Shown here: piece by piece, positions 13,701 to 25,100 of the stretch
How positions within the stretch are numbered: the first letter of the stretch is position 1
Layout: each line of letters starts with the position of its first letter
Origin: Pyxicephalus adspersus
Taxonomy: Eukaryota; Chordata; Amphibia; Anura; Pyxicephalidae
Assembly (NCBI RefSeq): GCF_032062135.1
Contig: NC_092863.1
Coordinates: forward strand, 16,487,470-16,551,469
Reading direction: 5' to 3'
Length of the DNA: 64,000 nt
Program-made: the position numbers and the translations under genes
The notes under the pieces: generated by a model
What the model was told of the DNA's origin: nothing
Seen by the model: only the letters and a program-made list of their open reading frames with translations
The model's database searches: none

Positions 13701-14225
13701 ACTAGCTGAGTTCTAACTTTGGTGGCCTGATCATTGGCTATGGCCATAACGTCTTGATCACTGGTATCTGGCCAATCCTTATTAGAGATATGTAAGCTAG
13801 GGAAGAGTGAACATTGCTGTAGCCTAATACTAAAATAATTTCAATGAATTTGTTGGAAACTTAACATGCTCAGACCAGCAACAACTACTTAACTGTCTAC
13901 CTAAACTTTATATTATCACTATATTTTTTTGGTCCCAGAAGAATGATTGTAATAATAATGGCTATAGGTAATGGTAATAGTAATGGTTAAAAATTGTCTG
14001 TATGAATAAACGAATCCGTCATAAAAATAACAGGGTGGTCTAATTTTTTGTTCTAGTGTTCTTTTGTTTGTGGATATGTGGGACTGATGTTGGTAATCAC
14101 CATTGTTAAAGTGAACTAATAAAATCCATCTCTTTACAGGTTTAAAGATTGTGTCAATTACAGAGGACATTCAAGATGGGAAAGTCATATCTAAATATAA
14201 AACTGTACATCATCTTCAACGTTAA
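1376..14225 (+). CDS. Type I keratin, KRT23/KRT20-like (gene A)
   Basis: Encodes an acidic intermediate-filament protein that would pair with a type II keratin in the epithelial cytoskeleton. Exons: 1376-1828, 3376-3458, 7878-8034, 9158-9319, 10211-10336, 11393-11613, 13113-13144, 14140-14225; joined they give 439 residues. The head (about residues 1-89) is Ser-rich and lacks Gly loops. The rod (about 90-400) starts [14 protein letters not shown] with the conserved Arg, and ends [15 protein letters not shown]. The tail ends with [18 protein letters not shown], the K20/K23/K17-type tail motif. A Trp near the end of exon 4 (EKWF) and the exon 5 end (LQTQLST) also recall K23. Orthology is inferred from memory of the family, not from a tree. 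The exon 3 acceptor is AAG rather than CAG/TAG. Intron 2 is about 4.4 kb and intron 6 about 1.5 kb, both with transposon debris. A possible extra 39-nt exon lies at 13251-13289. Confidence 0.9.
4842..5367 (-). mobile_element. hAT element with transposase N-terminal remnant, 8-bp target duplication
   Basis: The element starts caggggttgg and ends acctctg, and is flanked by the exact 8-bp duplication GTCTAAAT (4834-4841 and 5368-5375). On the minus strand a short frame (4945-5250) reads [20 protein letters not shown] followed by CLVC and a later NGHF, like the BED-type zinc-finger start of GTF2IRD2/ZBED-related hAT transposases. The catalytic domain is absent, so this is a deleted, nonautonomous copy. 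It lies in intron 2 of keratin gene A. Confidence 0.8.
7353..7565 (+). repeat. Dispersed repeat with GAAGCC...GGCGAAACG motif, copy A
   Basis: The block cccctgaagaagcc, then tggcgaaacgagttggg, recurs at 8982, 24731 (reverse strand) and 50447. Copies A and D also share a similar stretch about 160-240 bp downstream (here atcaacactgtggcctcaaa, then a pyrimidine tract). This suggests a repeat of 200-280 bp. The class is unknown to me. It lies in intron 2 of gene A. Confidence 0.55.
8305..8802. mobile_element. hAT-type miniature element containing a hairpin array
   Basis: Terminal inverted repeats tagggatgagcgag and ctctctcatcccta bound the element. The flanks gtattcac and ctattcac are an 8-bp target duplication with one mismatch, as expected for hAT. 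The inside carries four strong hairpins (8400-8441, 8483-8533, 8547-8583, 8591-8627). There is no transposase. It sits in intron 3 of gene A, and a related tagggatgag start at about 8136 may mark an older copy into which it inserted. Confidence 0.75.
8982..9014 (+). repeat. GAAACG-motif repeat, copy B
   Basis: Contains cttctgaggaagcc followed by gggtgaaacgcatcaagg, matching the motif at 7353, 24731 and 50447. It lies in intron 3 of gene A. Only the core motif is clear, so the boundaries are minimal. Confidence 0.45.
9621..10050. mobile_element. TTAA-flanked miniature inverted-repeat element
   Basis: TTAA at both ends (9621-9624 and 10047-10050) bounds inverted repeats that read gctacgtacacacttccaat on the left and, as the complement on the right, ggtgcgtacacacttccaat. 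The interior is dense in cgaacgatcg words on both strands and has no transposase. TTAA duplications are typical of piggyBac and Kolobok transposases; which one moved this element is not decidable here. It lies in intron 4 of gene A. A partial copy is at 19221-19325. Confidence 0.8.
10739..10782. repeat. (AT)n microsatellite
   Basis: About 44 bp of uninterrupted alternating AT in intron 5 of gene A. Confidence 0.95.
11979..12788. mobile_element. Tigger-like (Tc1/mariner) nonautonomous element
   Basis: Begins caggtaatccctggggtta and ends taacccagggactacttg, imperfect inverted repeats, with TA on both sides (11977-11978 and 12789-12790). The CAGGTAGTCCC terminus and TA duplication fit Tigger-type elements. 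A shorter copy in the opposite orientation is at 26407-26700, sharing ctgcaagtcatgcaa and the ends. It lies in intron 6 of gene A. Confidence 0.65.
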
Positions 14226-14701
14226 CCAAGGCTAAACAAACAGTGTAGAAATGTAAATATATGTTTAAACATTCTTTTTATAGTATATACTATTCCCATA
14301 TTTTGTTTGCATTCATTTTAGCTGAACAAGATCTTAGCTAGCATCAATAATCACCAAATATTAAACACACCCTTATTTACTAAGTTAGATTAAACTGGTC
14401 AACGTTAATTTCTGATTTCCACAACACAAAATTGTTCTTTGCATAATAAAATGAACAGATTTAAAGCAATGCAAATGTCTGGAAATTATTGCAAATTTTA
14501 TCCTGCACTGATAAAATGATAACAAATTATACAAATCAACATAATCAACAAGCACATGTGCAAGCATATAGACATCTATGTAACATCTGAGACATCTGAG
14601 CCTTATTATTAACTTATTGCACCTTATGTTAAATTATGTTTTGTTGTTTCCTCTATTCTTTGTCTGTATGTAATTTGTAACTATGCATATGTGAATTCCT
14701 A

Positions 14702-14707
14702 AATAAA
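14702..14707 (+). terminator. Poly(A) signal of keratin gene A
   Basis: AATAAA lies 477 bp after the stop codon and is followed by a T/G-rich stretch. An alternative AATAAA is at 14445-14450. Confidence 0.6.
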
Positions 14708-15108
14708 ACATGTTATTGAAAGTCTGTTATTGGAGTCATATCTATATATACAATCTGGGTCAGGGATTCAAAAAGTATTAAAGTTAGAAGAGAAGAACCC
14801 AATGGTACTCATTCAGGCTCAGTTATTCAGAAGCAATTAAAGACACATGACCAGAACAACAACCAACAAATTAGATATTATAGAACATGATCTTCAATGG
14901 CAGCTTCATTATTCATCATCTCTTAATGTAGGTCTACTTTAAATACTTTAAGTCACCGATCTAGAATATGTGGGGAATAACACATCCACCTTATAATATA
15001 ATATTTTCTTTAAACACCCCTTCTATCCATCCATTTAGTCATCAGTAGGTAGGGGCAGCATCAGAAATCAGCAGCTCACATTATGCCAATGAAATGAGTT
15101 TGACAAAA

Positions 15109-15465
15109 AGCCTTTAGGCCAGGTACGGCCTAGCCAGTAGTCCATTTCGGTGTACGCCCCCCTGGTCGATCAGCCTAATCCTGGTGGGCAGGGGTCGGCA
15201 ACCTGCATCCCTTAGGCCTTCATCCCTTAAGCCTTCTTGTTATGCCTTCCTTCCCTATTTACCGCATCCCGCGTTACCAATTCCGCCGCTGGGGTAAGGG
15301 GACATTGCCTCTCCTCCGTATGCATTGTGGAGGAGAAAGATTTAATTTCAAGGACGTTTCTCATGGGGGGCGGAGCCCTCAGCACGGGAAAAGGGAGAGT
15401 CCGGCCTTGTGTGCCTTCCTGACCTCCTGAAATGGCCTAGTAGCCAAAAAGTTTACTGACCCCTG
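15109..15465. mobile_element. hAT-type nonautonomous element, degraded copy
   Basis: Shares with the intact copy at 60459-60830 the words cctttaggccagg, ggcctagtagccaaaaagt and the end ttactgacccctg. The left terminus is eroded, so the start is approximate. An internal caggggtcggcaacctgca (15191 onward) looks like a second element start, suggesting a composite insertion. Confidence 0.6.
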
Positions 15466-18400
15466 TTCTAGGGTTTAGGTTTATAGAAATGTGCTGTATT
15501 ACATTGTTTATGCTGACTTATACATACTGACATAAAAGCTTGTTTACATACTAAGTCAGGTTGAAAAAATACATAAGTCCATCAAGTTCAACCACTAGGA
15601 AAATCAACATACCACAAACTAGTATATCCCAGATAAAACCATAAATATAAAGTTACATAATTGATTCAGAAGAAAGCAAAAATAACTATCAAGCATGTTT
15701 AACATCACTCTATCTGATGTTGATCAACTGATTTATTATAGGGGCCCTAATTGTAGCCCCCGACATGAATAAATGCCCACAAACAATATCTAGTGATTTT
15801 ATTTCTGCAGAAAGCTGACATGCTTGACATACTTTGGGAGTTATTTAAGACTGGTGGCATGATTTATAGACTGAAGACACATACCATAAAACTTCTAGAG
15901 ATTATTGCATCCAAAGCCTATTAACAAATCAATGGTTTCACATCTGTGATCCAGCTTCAGAGTATGATTATTCATACTGTCTGCAGGGGTATTTTGGGCC
16001 ACACAGTAAGTGCCAAAGGGTTCCTTTGGACACAGGACACATAGAGGTTTAATGTCCTTTGTAATGGAATTTCTTTTTTTAATGAGCAGTGATCCCTTTG
16101 TTTTAAAAAGGTAGTCCTAAAACCAGGCCCAAGGAGAGGGAGGTGCAGCCGATACATTGCTCCAGGGCCTATGAAGCACAACTTGTCCAAAAATTTTTAT
16201 TACAATTTGAACACTTATTTATTTAATTTGTATTGTATTTTTTTTAGGTTTTGCAAGTCTGTTTAGTTTCAAAATTTAAAAGGCATGTGGGTCACAGGCT
16301 ACTTGACAGTGGTTAACAGTTTACAATGTACGAGACATTTATGAAGGACGACCTGGGAGAGAAGTCATGTGGTTTACAACGGTTTTCCCCACTCGGTGGA
16401 AGTGAGGAGGAGAAGGGGGCGGGGGGCAGTGAGAAAAAAGTAATCATCTGGCAAACAATCACGTTACGTAGTCACTGTATCCTGAGGCACCTCAAATTCA
16501 GGAAAGTGGACTAAGTGAACCATTGTGAACAGTCGAGAAACTAAACAAGTGCCGAAGGAGCATAATACGAAGAAACGTCATTATCCCGAAACATGTCATT
16601 ATCTCGAGAAGGAGACGTCCTTACAAACTAAGACAAAAAATGGCACGTACAGGATCACAAAGGAATAGAAGGCCGTGACAATAACAAAATACTTTTGAGT
16701 GACATATTACATAATAAATGCTATTATAAAGTCTTTTACTATTGTAAATATATTTATTATTACATTTACACCTATACATTCTTATCTAAATGTATCATGT
16801 AATCTATGATTGTTAGAAATAAATAAAAATATACACACTTACATGTGTATAGAATTTTGTATAAGGGCTCACACACCTTCTTTGTACTGGTGCTCTGCCT
16901 AAACCCAAACTCTAGGGCCAATTTTTGAATGGGCCTATTTTTACTTCTTATCCAAGACAACCAGATTTGAAGTGCATAAAACGGAAAATCTGCAACAAAG
17001 CATTCGTTAGCATTCTAATTTTGGATTTCTAATTGGTTATGGAGAGATATAGTAAATATTATTAAATATTTATATAAATATATTATGGTGATAAGTGGAA
17101 AACATGCAAAGGCAGATTATTTTACATGTGTTTACTGTGTTTTGGGACTGATGACCAACTGATTAAAAGAAAATCAGAAAGCTGATGGAGCACAAAATTG
17201 GCAGCAGATTTTCTCATGGTGCAACACACCATTGCCCACAAGTCTCAGCATATCTACTGTCATCATCCATCAGACATCATTGTACAAACTGCCCATTACT
17301 CTAGATTTGTCAGGATTCTCTGGGACGTAAATTCACCCAGGGAAAGGAGAAACTGAAAATCTATAAAATAAAATATTTTCATGGCTGTAGACTGTCAACA
17401 GAGCAGAGATTTATACTCAGTTTATACATGAGTACAGACTACTATTTTTAGATGTTTATTTAAGTTTGAATATGTATTTTTACCCCCTAGAATTGGTGAA
17501 TAATTAGCGACACCTGGCTAAAAAAAGGGAAGCTTTTATTTATTCTCCTTATAACTTTTAAATATATATTTTTATCTCATATGCTGTTTCCTTTACGTGA
17601 CAAAACAAATAAACCTTAGTTTTGATTTTAACACACAGACAAGAGAGGCACGTAGCCGTAAGAATTAGGCGCAGTGACTACATGACCGGGGGCTGGGCCT
17701 AGCCCAGAGCTTTTAAGGGGTTAAGAAAAAGGGTAGTGTTGCCAGAGGGGGCTGGGCTAGTGTACAACGTGGTTGGTAGTAGAAGGCAGTTATGACAATG
17801 GTGTTTATAAGGGATGGGCTAGAAGGTCCGAGCTCCCCGGGTCATGAAGTTTAAACCCAGTGATGATTTATGTTGAAGTGTTTTCTAAGTGACTCCAATG
17901 AGTTTACAGCACAGGCCAAACCCAGAGAAGCAAACCATATTCAGGTGACAAGTTTCATGACTTCTGACAGGTGTGTCAGAAGAAATGATCAGCGGGGTAC
18001 TCCTCTATTCACATGTCTAAAGGATTCATCAACCTATTTCCTTCTGTTTACCTCATAAATGTTGATAAAACTGTGTGACATGGGGTAAACAGCTACATCA
18101 TTTTTAACAAAATGAAAAAAATGTGATAAATGAACAATAAATCATCAACTCTTTACTCACAAACTTGTGTAAGATGTAAGGTGAGATGCTTTAAAGGTAC
18201 AGATGAGTGGGAAGACAATCTTGGAAGTATCTGATAACAATCCTACCATACCATTCTGCCCATCTGACCTTTAGCCTCCAGCCTGGTAAGATCCACACCC
18301 TTCTCACTAAAATTATTTCCTAATTCCAGCCTGGCACGTTCCTTACAAAATATTACACTGGATGCTCTGTATCAGCAGTCGCCAACCGCTGATAGAAACA

Positions 18401-19068
18401 AATAACTATATATAATTATATTTCCAAGTATAAACCCAGCCCACTTCAACAAAAGCCATATAAACAATTACTAAAATCCAACTAAAATTTCAGAACAAAT
18501 ATTGTATATGTGCCATGTTTTGGAACTCTTGACCAGTTATATACCAATCAGAAAATCAATTGAAGCTGTTGGGCAAACACGGAATTGGCAGTGGATGGCC
18601 GGTTATGTGTACTAAGTCTTAAAATTTGTACCGAAAACTCACTCTGTTCACTCCCCTTTGATAGGGAAAGCATCCTTTTTTGTGGTGATCAAAATGATTA
18701 CAATGAAGTACAGAAAGAATTTTTAGTTTTTTTTATACCCATGCTGCTTTAACCTAAAAGAAATTTGCTAGAAAAACCAGACAGGTAAATTTTAACATTT
18801 GACTGTGTGTGGCACTGAATTGATCATTGCCGCCCACATTCTCCATGATCAGTGCGTGATTTGATTCACCTAATGTCTCCAACCATGGGCTAACAAGGGC
18901 ACAATTAACAGGGGAGATAAAACAGTAACTTCACCAACATTTACCTCCAATCCATTATTATTTTTATACTCTTCCCTAAAGTCATGATCACTTTCACTAT
19001 AGCACCATATTACTAACTGCACACACATTGCTGTTCATGTTGTAAAATTCTGCAATAGTGGACATCTA

Positions 19069-19143
19069 GACCTCCATAGCTCAGGGCTTAGAGCACTGGT
19101 CTTATAAACGAGGGATCGTGAATTTTAAATCTAGCTGGGTAAG
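19069..19143 (+). pseudogene. tRNA-Thr-like relic, copy 1
   Basis: Reads cctccatagctcagggctta, then gagcactggtct, closely matching vertebrate tRNA-Thr through the D and anticodon arms. The anticodon loop cttataa has TAT where Thr(TGT) is expected, and the 3' acceptor strand no longer pairs. The sequence after it (aacttgtaactcaaa, then ttttccaacaag) recurs after the second copy at 19756. It is therefore part of a duplicated unit or a tRNA-derived SINE, not a working gene. Confidence 0.6.
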
Positions 19144-19220
19144 CATCTCCTAACTTGTAACTCAAATCGACGTAACAGTTTTCCAACAAGAGTCTAACCT
19201 TATACTTCTTGCGAACTGTG

Positions 19221-19325
19221 TTAAGGTGCGTACACACTTCCAATTTTTATCGTTCCAATCGAACGATCGATTGGGCAAAAAATCGTTCGTAAAAAAGTAA
19301 CCAACGACGCCGACGAACGAGGAAA
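19221..19325. mobile_element. Fragment of the TTAA-flanked miniature element
   Basis: TTAA followed by ggtgcgtacacacttccaat matches the complement of the right end of the element at 9621-10050 for about 100 bp, then the match stops. The other end is missing. It lies between the two Thr-like relics. Confidence 0.8.
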
Positions 19326-19596
19326 GCAAAAGTTGGAGCAAAAGTCGTAAAGTTCAGGTGAGTGGGCTGTAGGCAAAAGAGGATGTCTTTAAAAGGAAAT
19401 GGGCTCCTGGTCCCAGATTGCATTCAGATCTAATGCTCCCACTTTAGAGCTGTTTGATTTTCATTCAGCTCAGGGTATAACAGCCATATAGAGTATATCA
19501 AATGCCACGACATGTAGGCCTAAAAAAGCAACTACTGCATTGGATGAGCATATTAGCAGCATCGATAGCCCCATGTCTAAATGTCCTGACCAGAGG

Positions 19597-19680
19597 GTCA
19601 GGATGGCCGAGAGGTCTAAGACGCTGTATTCAGGTTGTAGTCTCCCCTGGAGGCTTTGGTTTGACTCCTACTCTCCTGAC
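19597..19680 (+). pseudogene. tRNA-Leu(CAG)-like sequence, probably decayed
   Basis: Starts gtcaggatggccgagaggtc and ends ctcctgac, so the seven-base acceptor arms still pair. The anticodon loop ttcaggt gives CAG, and the variable arm is Leu-like. The T-arm is altered: the B box reads ggtttgactcc instead of ggttcgaatcc, changing invariant C56, and there are extra bases before the acceptor. It is most likely a pseudogene; a weakly active gene cannot be excluded. Confidence 0.6.
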
Positions 19681-19755
19681 AGTGTCTTTTTCCCTAATTC
19701 CTCAAGTTATCTATCACACCCATCCCAAAAATCCTTGTCTGTAGTGGGCCTCCGG

Positions 19756-19829
19756 GGCTCCTTAGCTCAGGGGTTAGAGCATTGGTCCTGTAATCCAGGG
19801 GGTTGCAAGCTCAAATTTTGCTAAGACCT
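19756..19829 (+). pseudogene. tRNA-Thr-like relic, copy 2
   Basis: Starts ggctccttagctcaggggtt, nearly identical to vertebrate tRNA-Thr. The anticodon is TGT, but position 33 is C instead of the invariant U, and the 3' acceptor strand (aagacc) is mutated. It is followed by the same roughly 80-bp sequence as the copy at 19069. Confidence 0.65.
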
Positions 19830-20576
19830 GATGCCTACATCTCTTAACTTGTTACTCAAAACAGCATAATAACACTTTTCCAACAAGAATCTAATCTTGC
19901 CATTGAGACTTTTATGGAGCTCATATGGAAAAGAGAGGGCAAGCACACACCCCCTCCTCTTTCCAGTACAAGTTGTATTATTATTAGGAAGGACCCCAAT
20001 AGGACGGTACAATAGAAATATTGTCAATCGACATGGAAATCCAATAGTTGATTAAAGTACTGGACTACTAATGCAAAAAATCCCTCCCCACAGCTTGAAA
20101 AATTTTTTGCCACTCATCCCCCCCACCTCATATTTTCATGACTAAACCAAAACTTTATTTAGCTAGGCATTGTGTCAGTGTGTCAAATGTATTTGTAAAA
20201 TTGATGATTATTTTAACTGACATTAGTCATAATAATTAAAATGAACAAATCAATGCATTCACAAAAAGTAAACTGTTAGGTGATTCAATTTGTTACTGTA
20301 TTTTCCTAAAAAAAATCTGTACTCATTAGAGAACAATGTGTCTGAACCATTCATTTATATCTATGGTTAAATAGACCTATTGTGTATTTATTTTACTTTA
20401 ATAACCTAATGACTACAATAACTTGTCAGTCAAATGGCCAGGGTGTGACCCAATGTACTGTATGATTACATACCAATGGTCTTTTCATTAGTGACTGTAC
20501 ATCCATATTCCCACCCTAACGGAAGCCTGTTAAAAGTCCATAAAATGACATTCATTCAATGACGCTTCTAAGGCTG

Positions 20577-20583
20577 TATAAAA
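20577..20583 (+). promoter_or_regulatory. TATA box of keratin gene B
   Basis: TATAAAA lies 113 bp before the ATG at 20690; the predicted transcription start is near 20608. Confidence 0.75.
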
Positions 20584-20689
20584 GTTACCCACTAGCAAGG
20601 CTCAACTGTACTTCCAGGCTCAAGCAGCAGTGTAACTACTACTAGTGCCACCAAGTGTGCAACTAACGCAGTCCTTATTTATTATCACC

Positions 20690-22147
20690 ATGAACCAAAC
20701 TGTCAAGCAAGTTCAGTGTGGATCCACCCAAGGAATCCACCCAGGAATGACCCTTTCCCATCATGGAGGTTATCAGCAGGCCCGACATGGAGGACATGTT
20801 AGAGCTCCCAGTGTCCATGGTGGATCTGGTGGAAAAGGCGTTAGCATCTCCAGACATTTCTGCCATGGTACCAGCTTTGGATCTGTTCTTGGTTACAGTC
20901 ATGGAAACCACTTCAACCACCAAAGTGTTCATGGAGTTTTTGGGAATGATGGTCTTTTGTGCTTTAATGAAAAGGAAACAATGCAACTACTAAATAACAG
21001 ACTAGCCACGTACATGGAAAAGGTTTGCTCCTTGGAGCAAGAAAACAGTCAGCTGGAGAGGAACATTAGAGAGTGGTTTGAGAAGAATCAACCTGATGGT
21101 CTACCAGATTGTAGCAAGTACTATAGGACCATCCAGGAGCTCCAGAGTCAGGTATGTTAGTGACAAGGATTTTAGATCACAAATGATTTTTAAAAATGTT
21201 TACTTGCTGGCATTGCCAAAAGAAAAGCTCCAAATGCCCTTAGCTTAAAATTTTTGGTAATAAACCAGATGTTTATGCTTCTGGAGGTGCATACATTGAT
21301 TGATGTTTGGAGAATATATAAGGCGTGTCAATGGTCACCATATTCACATATCATATTATATTTGTCTCGGAATCTCTGTAGATTTAGGGTTTTACATTTT
21401 ACATTGGCATTATAAAAAATAATAATTTTATATTTTTATTTAATTTCAAAGGCTTGCTAGAATAATATGCTACATCATTCAATGCATCAAATACAATTTG
21501 CAGATCTTTCTCTCTAGAAAGAAACCTTTTTTGTATATATGGCACAAAAACATAAAGAACTAACTGATTTATACATTTTTATTAGGATCATCAGAATGTT
21601 TATTTAAAGGAGTTGTTATTTGTAGTTATCATATATATTCTAAAAATATTAATTCGTTGCCATTATGTTCCGTAGAGTAGGAACCCCAAAAAGGAGGATA
21701 GCCTTTCATTCTAAAACTTACAATCATTAATAATCCATATCATTATCTTTTTATATCTGACTGTGAAAAAACCAGAGTGAGATCCCCAACACATATCTTC
21801 TTTTTAATGGTGGACCTTTGAAGATTTCATTTCATTTTGTTTCCATTTTGTATGCATGGTTGCTCAGCACTGTTGTAATTCACACATATCTTATGAGCAA
21901 AGCGTAAAGTCATTAAAAAAAATCAGATATTAGTTTCCAAATGCTAACATCCTGCTTTTTCCACAGATCCCTGCAGCCTATGTGCAAAATGCTAAAGTGT
22001 TTTTAGGCATGGACAATGCAAAACTAGCAGCTGATGACTTCAGGCACAAGTAAGTCTACATAAAATGACTAATAATGCAATGTTGTATCCGTATATTTCT
22101 GTAAAAGTTTAATAGTAATAGATAAGTAATATTAAAGATATAGACAG

Positions 22148-22178
<31 letters not shown>

Positions 22179-25100
22179 ACACATATTGCATTGTAAGGCA
22201 TTGTAAAATGGCTTGCTGCTATCTTCATTATGCTTCTCCGCTGCCCCAATTTATTCTTGATGCCCACTGAATTTTGTCTATGGACTTACATACTTACACA
22301 AAGTTACCGTACTTACAAGGATTAAGCATATCCTCATTTCCTCCACCACCATGACACTTTGTTGAGCCTTGAATACTCTTTAGCAGTTTGGAATGGTTAA
22401 TAAAAATGGGTTTCTTTGGCTTTCTGCACATTGTGGACACATACTATTTATCTATTAGTAATTATGTTTGCTTACCTTCAATACTTTATGTCTTTCCTTT
22501 CTTTAGATATGAATTGGAGATCAATCTAAAAAACAGCATTGAGGCTGATATCAAGGGTCTTCGCAGTGTCCTGGAGAGAATAAACATGGAGATAGATAGC
22601 CTTCAAATGAATGTCTTTAACCTTGAGGAAGAGCTCCAAGAGCTGAAAAAGGCTCATGAAGAGGTGAAGCATAACAAAATTATCTAAGAAACCTACTTAT
22701 AAAGTGTATTAGTACCAGACCAATTTATTCTTAATATTTTTACAGGAGGTAAACTGTCTGCGCACCCAACTAGGTGCTAGAGTCAGTGTAGAAGTCAATG
22801 CTGCTCCATGTAAAGATTTGAACAAAGTCTTGTCTGAGATTCGACAAGAGTATGAAAACCTTATGGAGAGAAACCTCAAGGAGGTGGAAGATATCTTCCT
22901 TGCACGGGTAAGTTCATTTTCAAAAGGATGTGTAAAATGTATAAAAAGGATGTATAAAAATGTGTCTACCATAATATTAACTACAAGGACAAACAAAGCA
23001 GCTTAAAGACCCAAGTTATGTTGAATATTTTCAAAATTTTAGGAGAAAAATGTAAAAAATAAATCTAAAAATTGAATTTTAACATCCCTGGCTGGGACTC
23101 AAATTTTAGGATGCCATAACGCCTATCATAATATGTGGTTGATTTGGTATTTATATTTATGTATTGGTATACAGAGGTCAACAATGTAATAAATACATGA
23201 AGGGTGTGAATAAGTTTTTAGAGGGCAATATTTCTCATATAAAGTCGAGATCAAGAACACGAGAGCATAGCTGAGGAGAAGTTATAAACAAGTCTTAGAA
23301 AGTATTATTGTTCCAATAAAGAAGGTTGAAAAAGACTTCCAGCAGAGGAATCATAACAATATGTAAAAAAAAATTATATTGGGATTATATAGATCAATTA
23401 TTAGACAAAAAGGTATTAAAAATGTAAAAAAAAGAAAACTTGGAACACTTGGTCTTTTACCCGTGTTTTCACTCTTCATTATGTCTCTACATTTATATAT
23501 GTTTTTTAATGTGTTTACAACTCAAAGTACTTTCTAAACCCTATTCACTGAATGAAAACTTAAAGTTTTTTCAAAGCCATCCTTTTGATTTCTACATCTT
23601 TCACAGAGTGAAGAATTGAACCAAGAGATGGTATTCGGGGCTGAACAGTTGCAGTCAGTTACTAGTGACCTTATTGAGCTGAAACGTAATGTACAAACAC
23701 TGGAAATCGAACTTCAAAGCCAACTAAGTGTGGTAAGTAATGAATCTCTGACTATAACTTTTATAAAAAAGTTGCAGTAAGGTAAGGAATATTTAAAAAA
23801 GTACATTTGTAATATGCAGTACATGTTGCAAAATAATAACTTAGTTATACATTTTCACAGCTATAATTACAGGCATGGTTCAAAACTTTTTTTTATTTTT
23901 CAGAAAACAGCTCTAGAGGACTCCCTGGCTGAAACTGAAGCCGCTTACCAATCTCAGCTGGCCCAGTTACAATGTATGATCAACAATGTGGAGTCAGAAC
24001 TTGGACAGACACGATTTGACCTGGAACAGCAAAATGCAGCCTATAAGATCCTCATGGACCAGAAGAACCACTTAGAGATGGAAATTGCCACTTACAAACG
24101 TCTTCTTGAAGGACATGACATCCAGTATGTAGAAAAATAATTAGAGCAAATACATGATATAGCGTGCAAGTCAATTGCATGCTAATTAATGGCAGTTATT
24201 GATAGGTAATCCATACATATTAGTAGAATAATATTACCTTTTGTTTATGTCTAGTGTTGGATAGCTCTATTTTGGCTGGGGTTCTAATGGTAAGGGTATA
24301 GATCAGACTATCCATGTTTTATTCTACTAAAATGATAATTTAGTCCTCTATGGCCAACTTTAATACATTCCTATACTTTGGTAGTAAGTTGCTGATATAA
24401 AAGTAGGCTTTTCTGCTTTTTTTTTCTGCTTTTCTGTCTTCTGCTTATCATCAATAAATATATTAGGGATGGGTGCTGCAATATGTAGGTAGGGCACTGG
24501 TTACACCCAAGACAAGAAATATCAAACCTCATATACCCTCTTTTGCCATATTTAGACAATTGAGAAAATATAAGGACAGAACAGTAGGCTACTTGCGGCA
24601 AAGAAAAAATTTTAGGTATGAAATTAAAAAATCACTTTTATTAAATATACAAGAATAATAAAAACCATAAAAATAGGAGTAACAGAGGTTAATACACTGT
24701 ATCCTTCAACAAAGTTTTTACAAACGTGTATCAGGATTTCGTTTTGCCCATGTGGGCTTCTTCAGGGGATAATAGAGACCATTACATTACAGTGTTGATA
24801 GTATGCCCAATCAAAGAATAAAAGCAATATATGTATATCAATAGTCGGGTGTAGACCCAAATAAAGAAATATTGAGGTGCTTTTTATGGGTTCAGACAGC
24901 GATAATTGTTTGGGGGGCTCACTGAGTCATGGATCATGGGAAGATTTATTAAGGTTGTTGAAGAAAAAATTCCTTATAAAAAGGGTCCAAGAAGGGTAGA
25001 ATTTCACAATCAATATCATTGGAGATCTGGATAAGTTATACATTGATAGAGGACGACAAAATGAAAGGATGAAACCTAACATGGATCAATTGATATAGAG

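Larger units (their letters stand above)
14730..20570. other. Spacer between keratin genes A and B
   Basis: About 5.8 kb without a supportable gene. It holds a hAT-type copy at 15109-15465, a fragment around 15540-15610 (including tccatcaagttcaacc) that resembles a common amphibian interspersed repeat, a short direct repeat at 16572-16607, three tRNA-like relics at 19069-19829 and a TTAA-element fragment at 19221. The remainder is AT-rich sequence in which I see nothing. Confidence 0.6.

Noticed and set aside
20645..20689. Upstream in-frame start for gene B
   Set aside because: The upstream codon is GTG. The ATG at 20690 has a good vertebrate context and fits family head starts.
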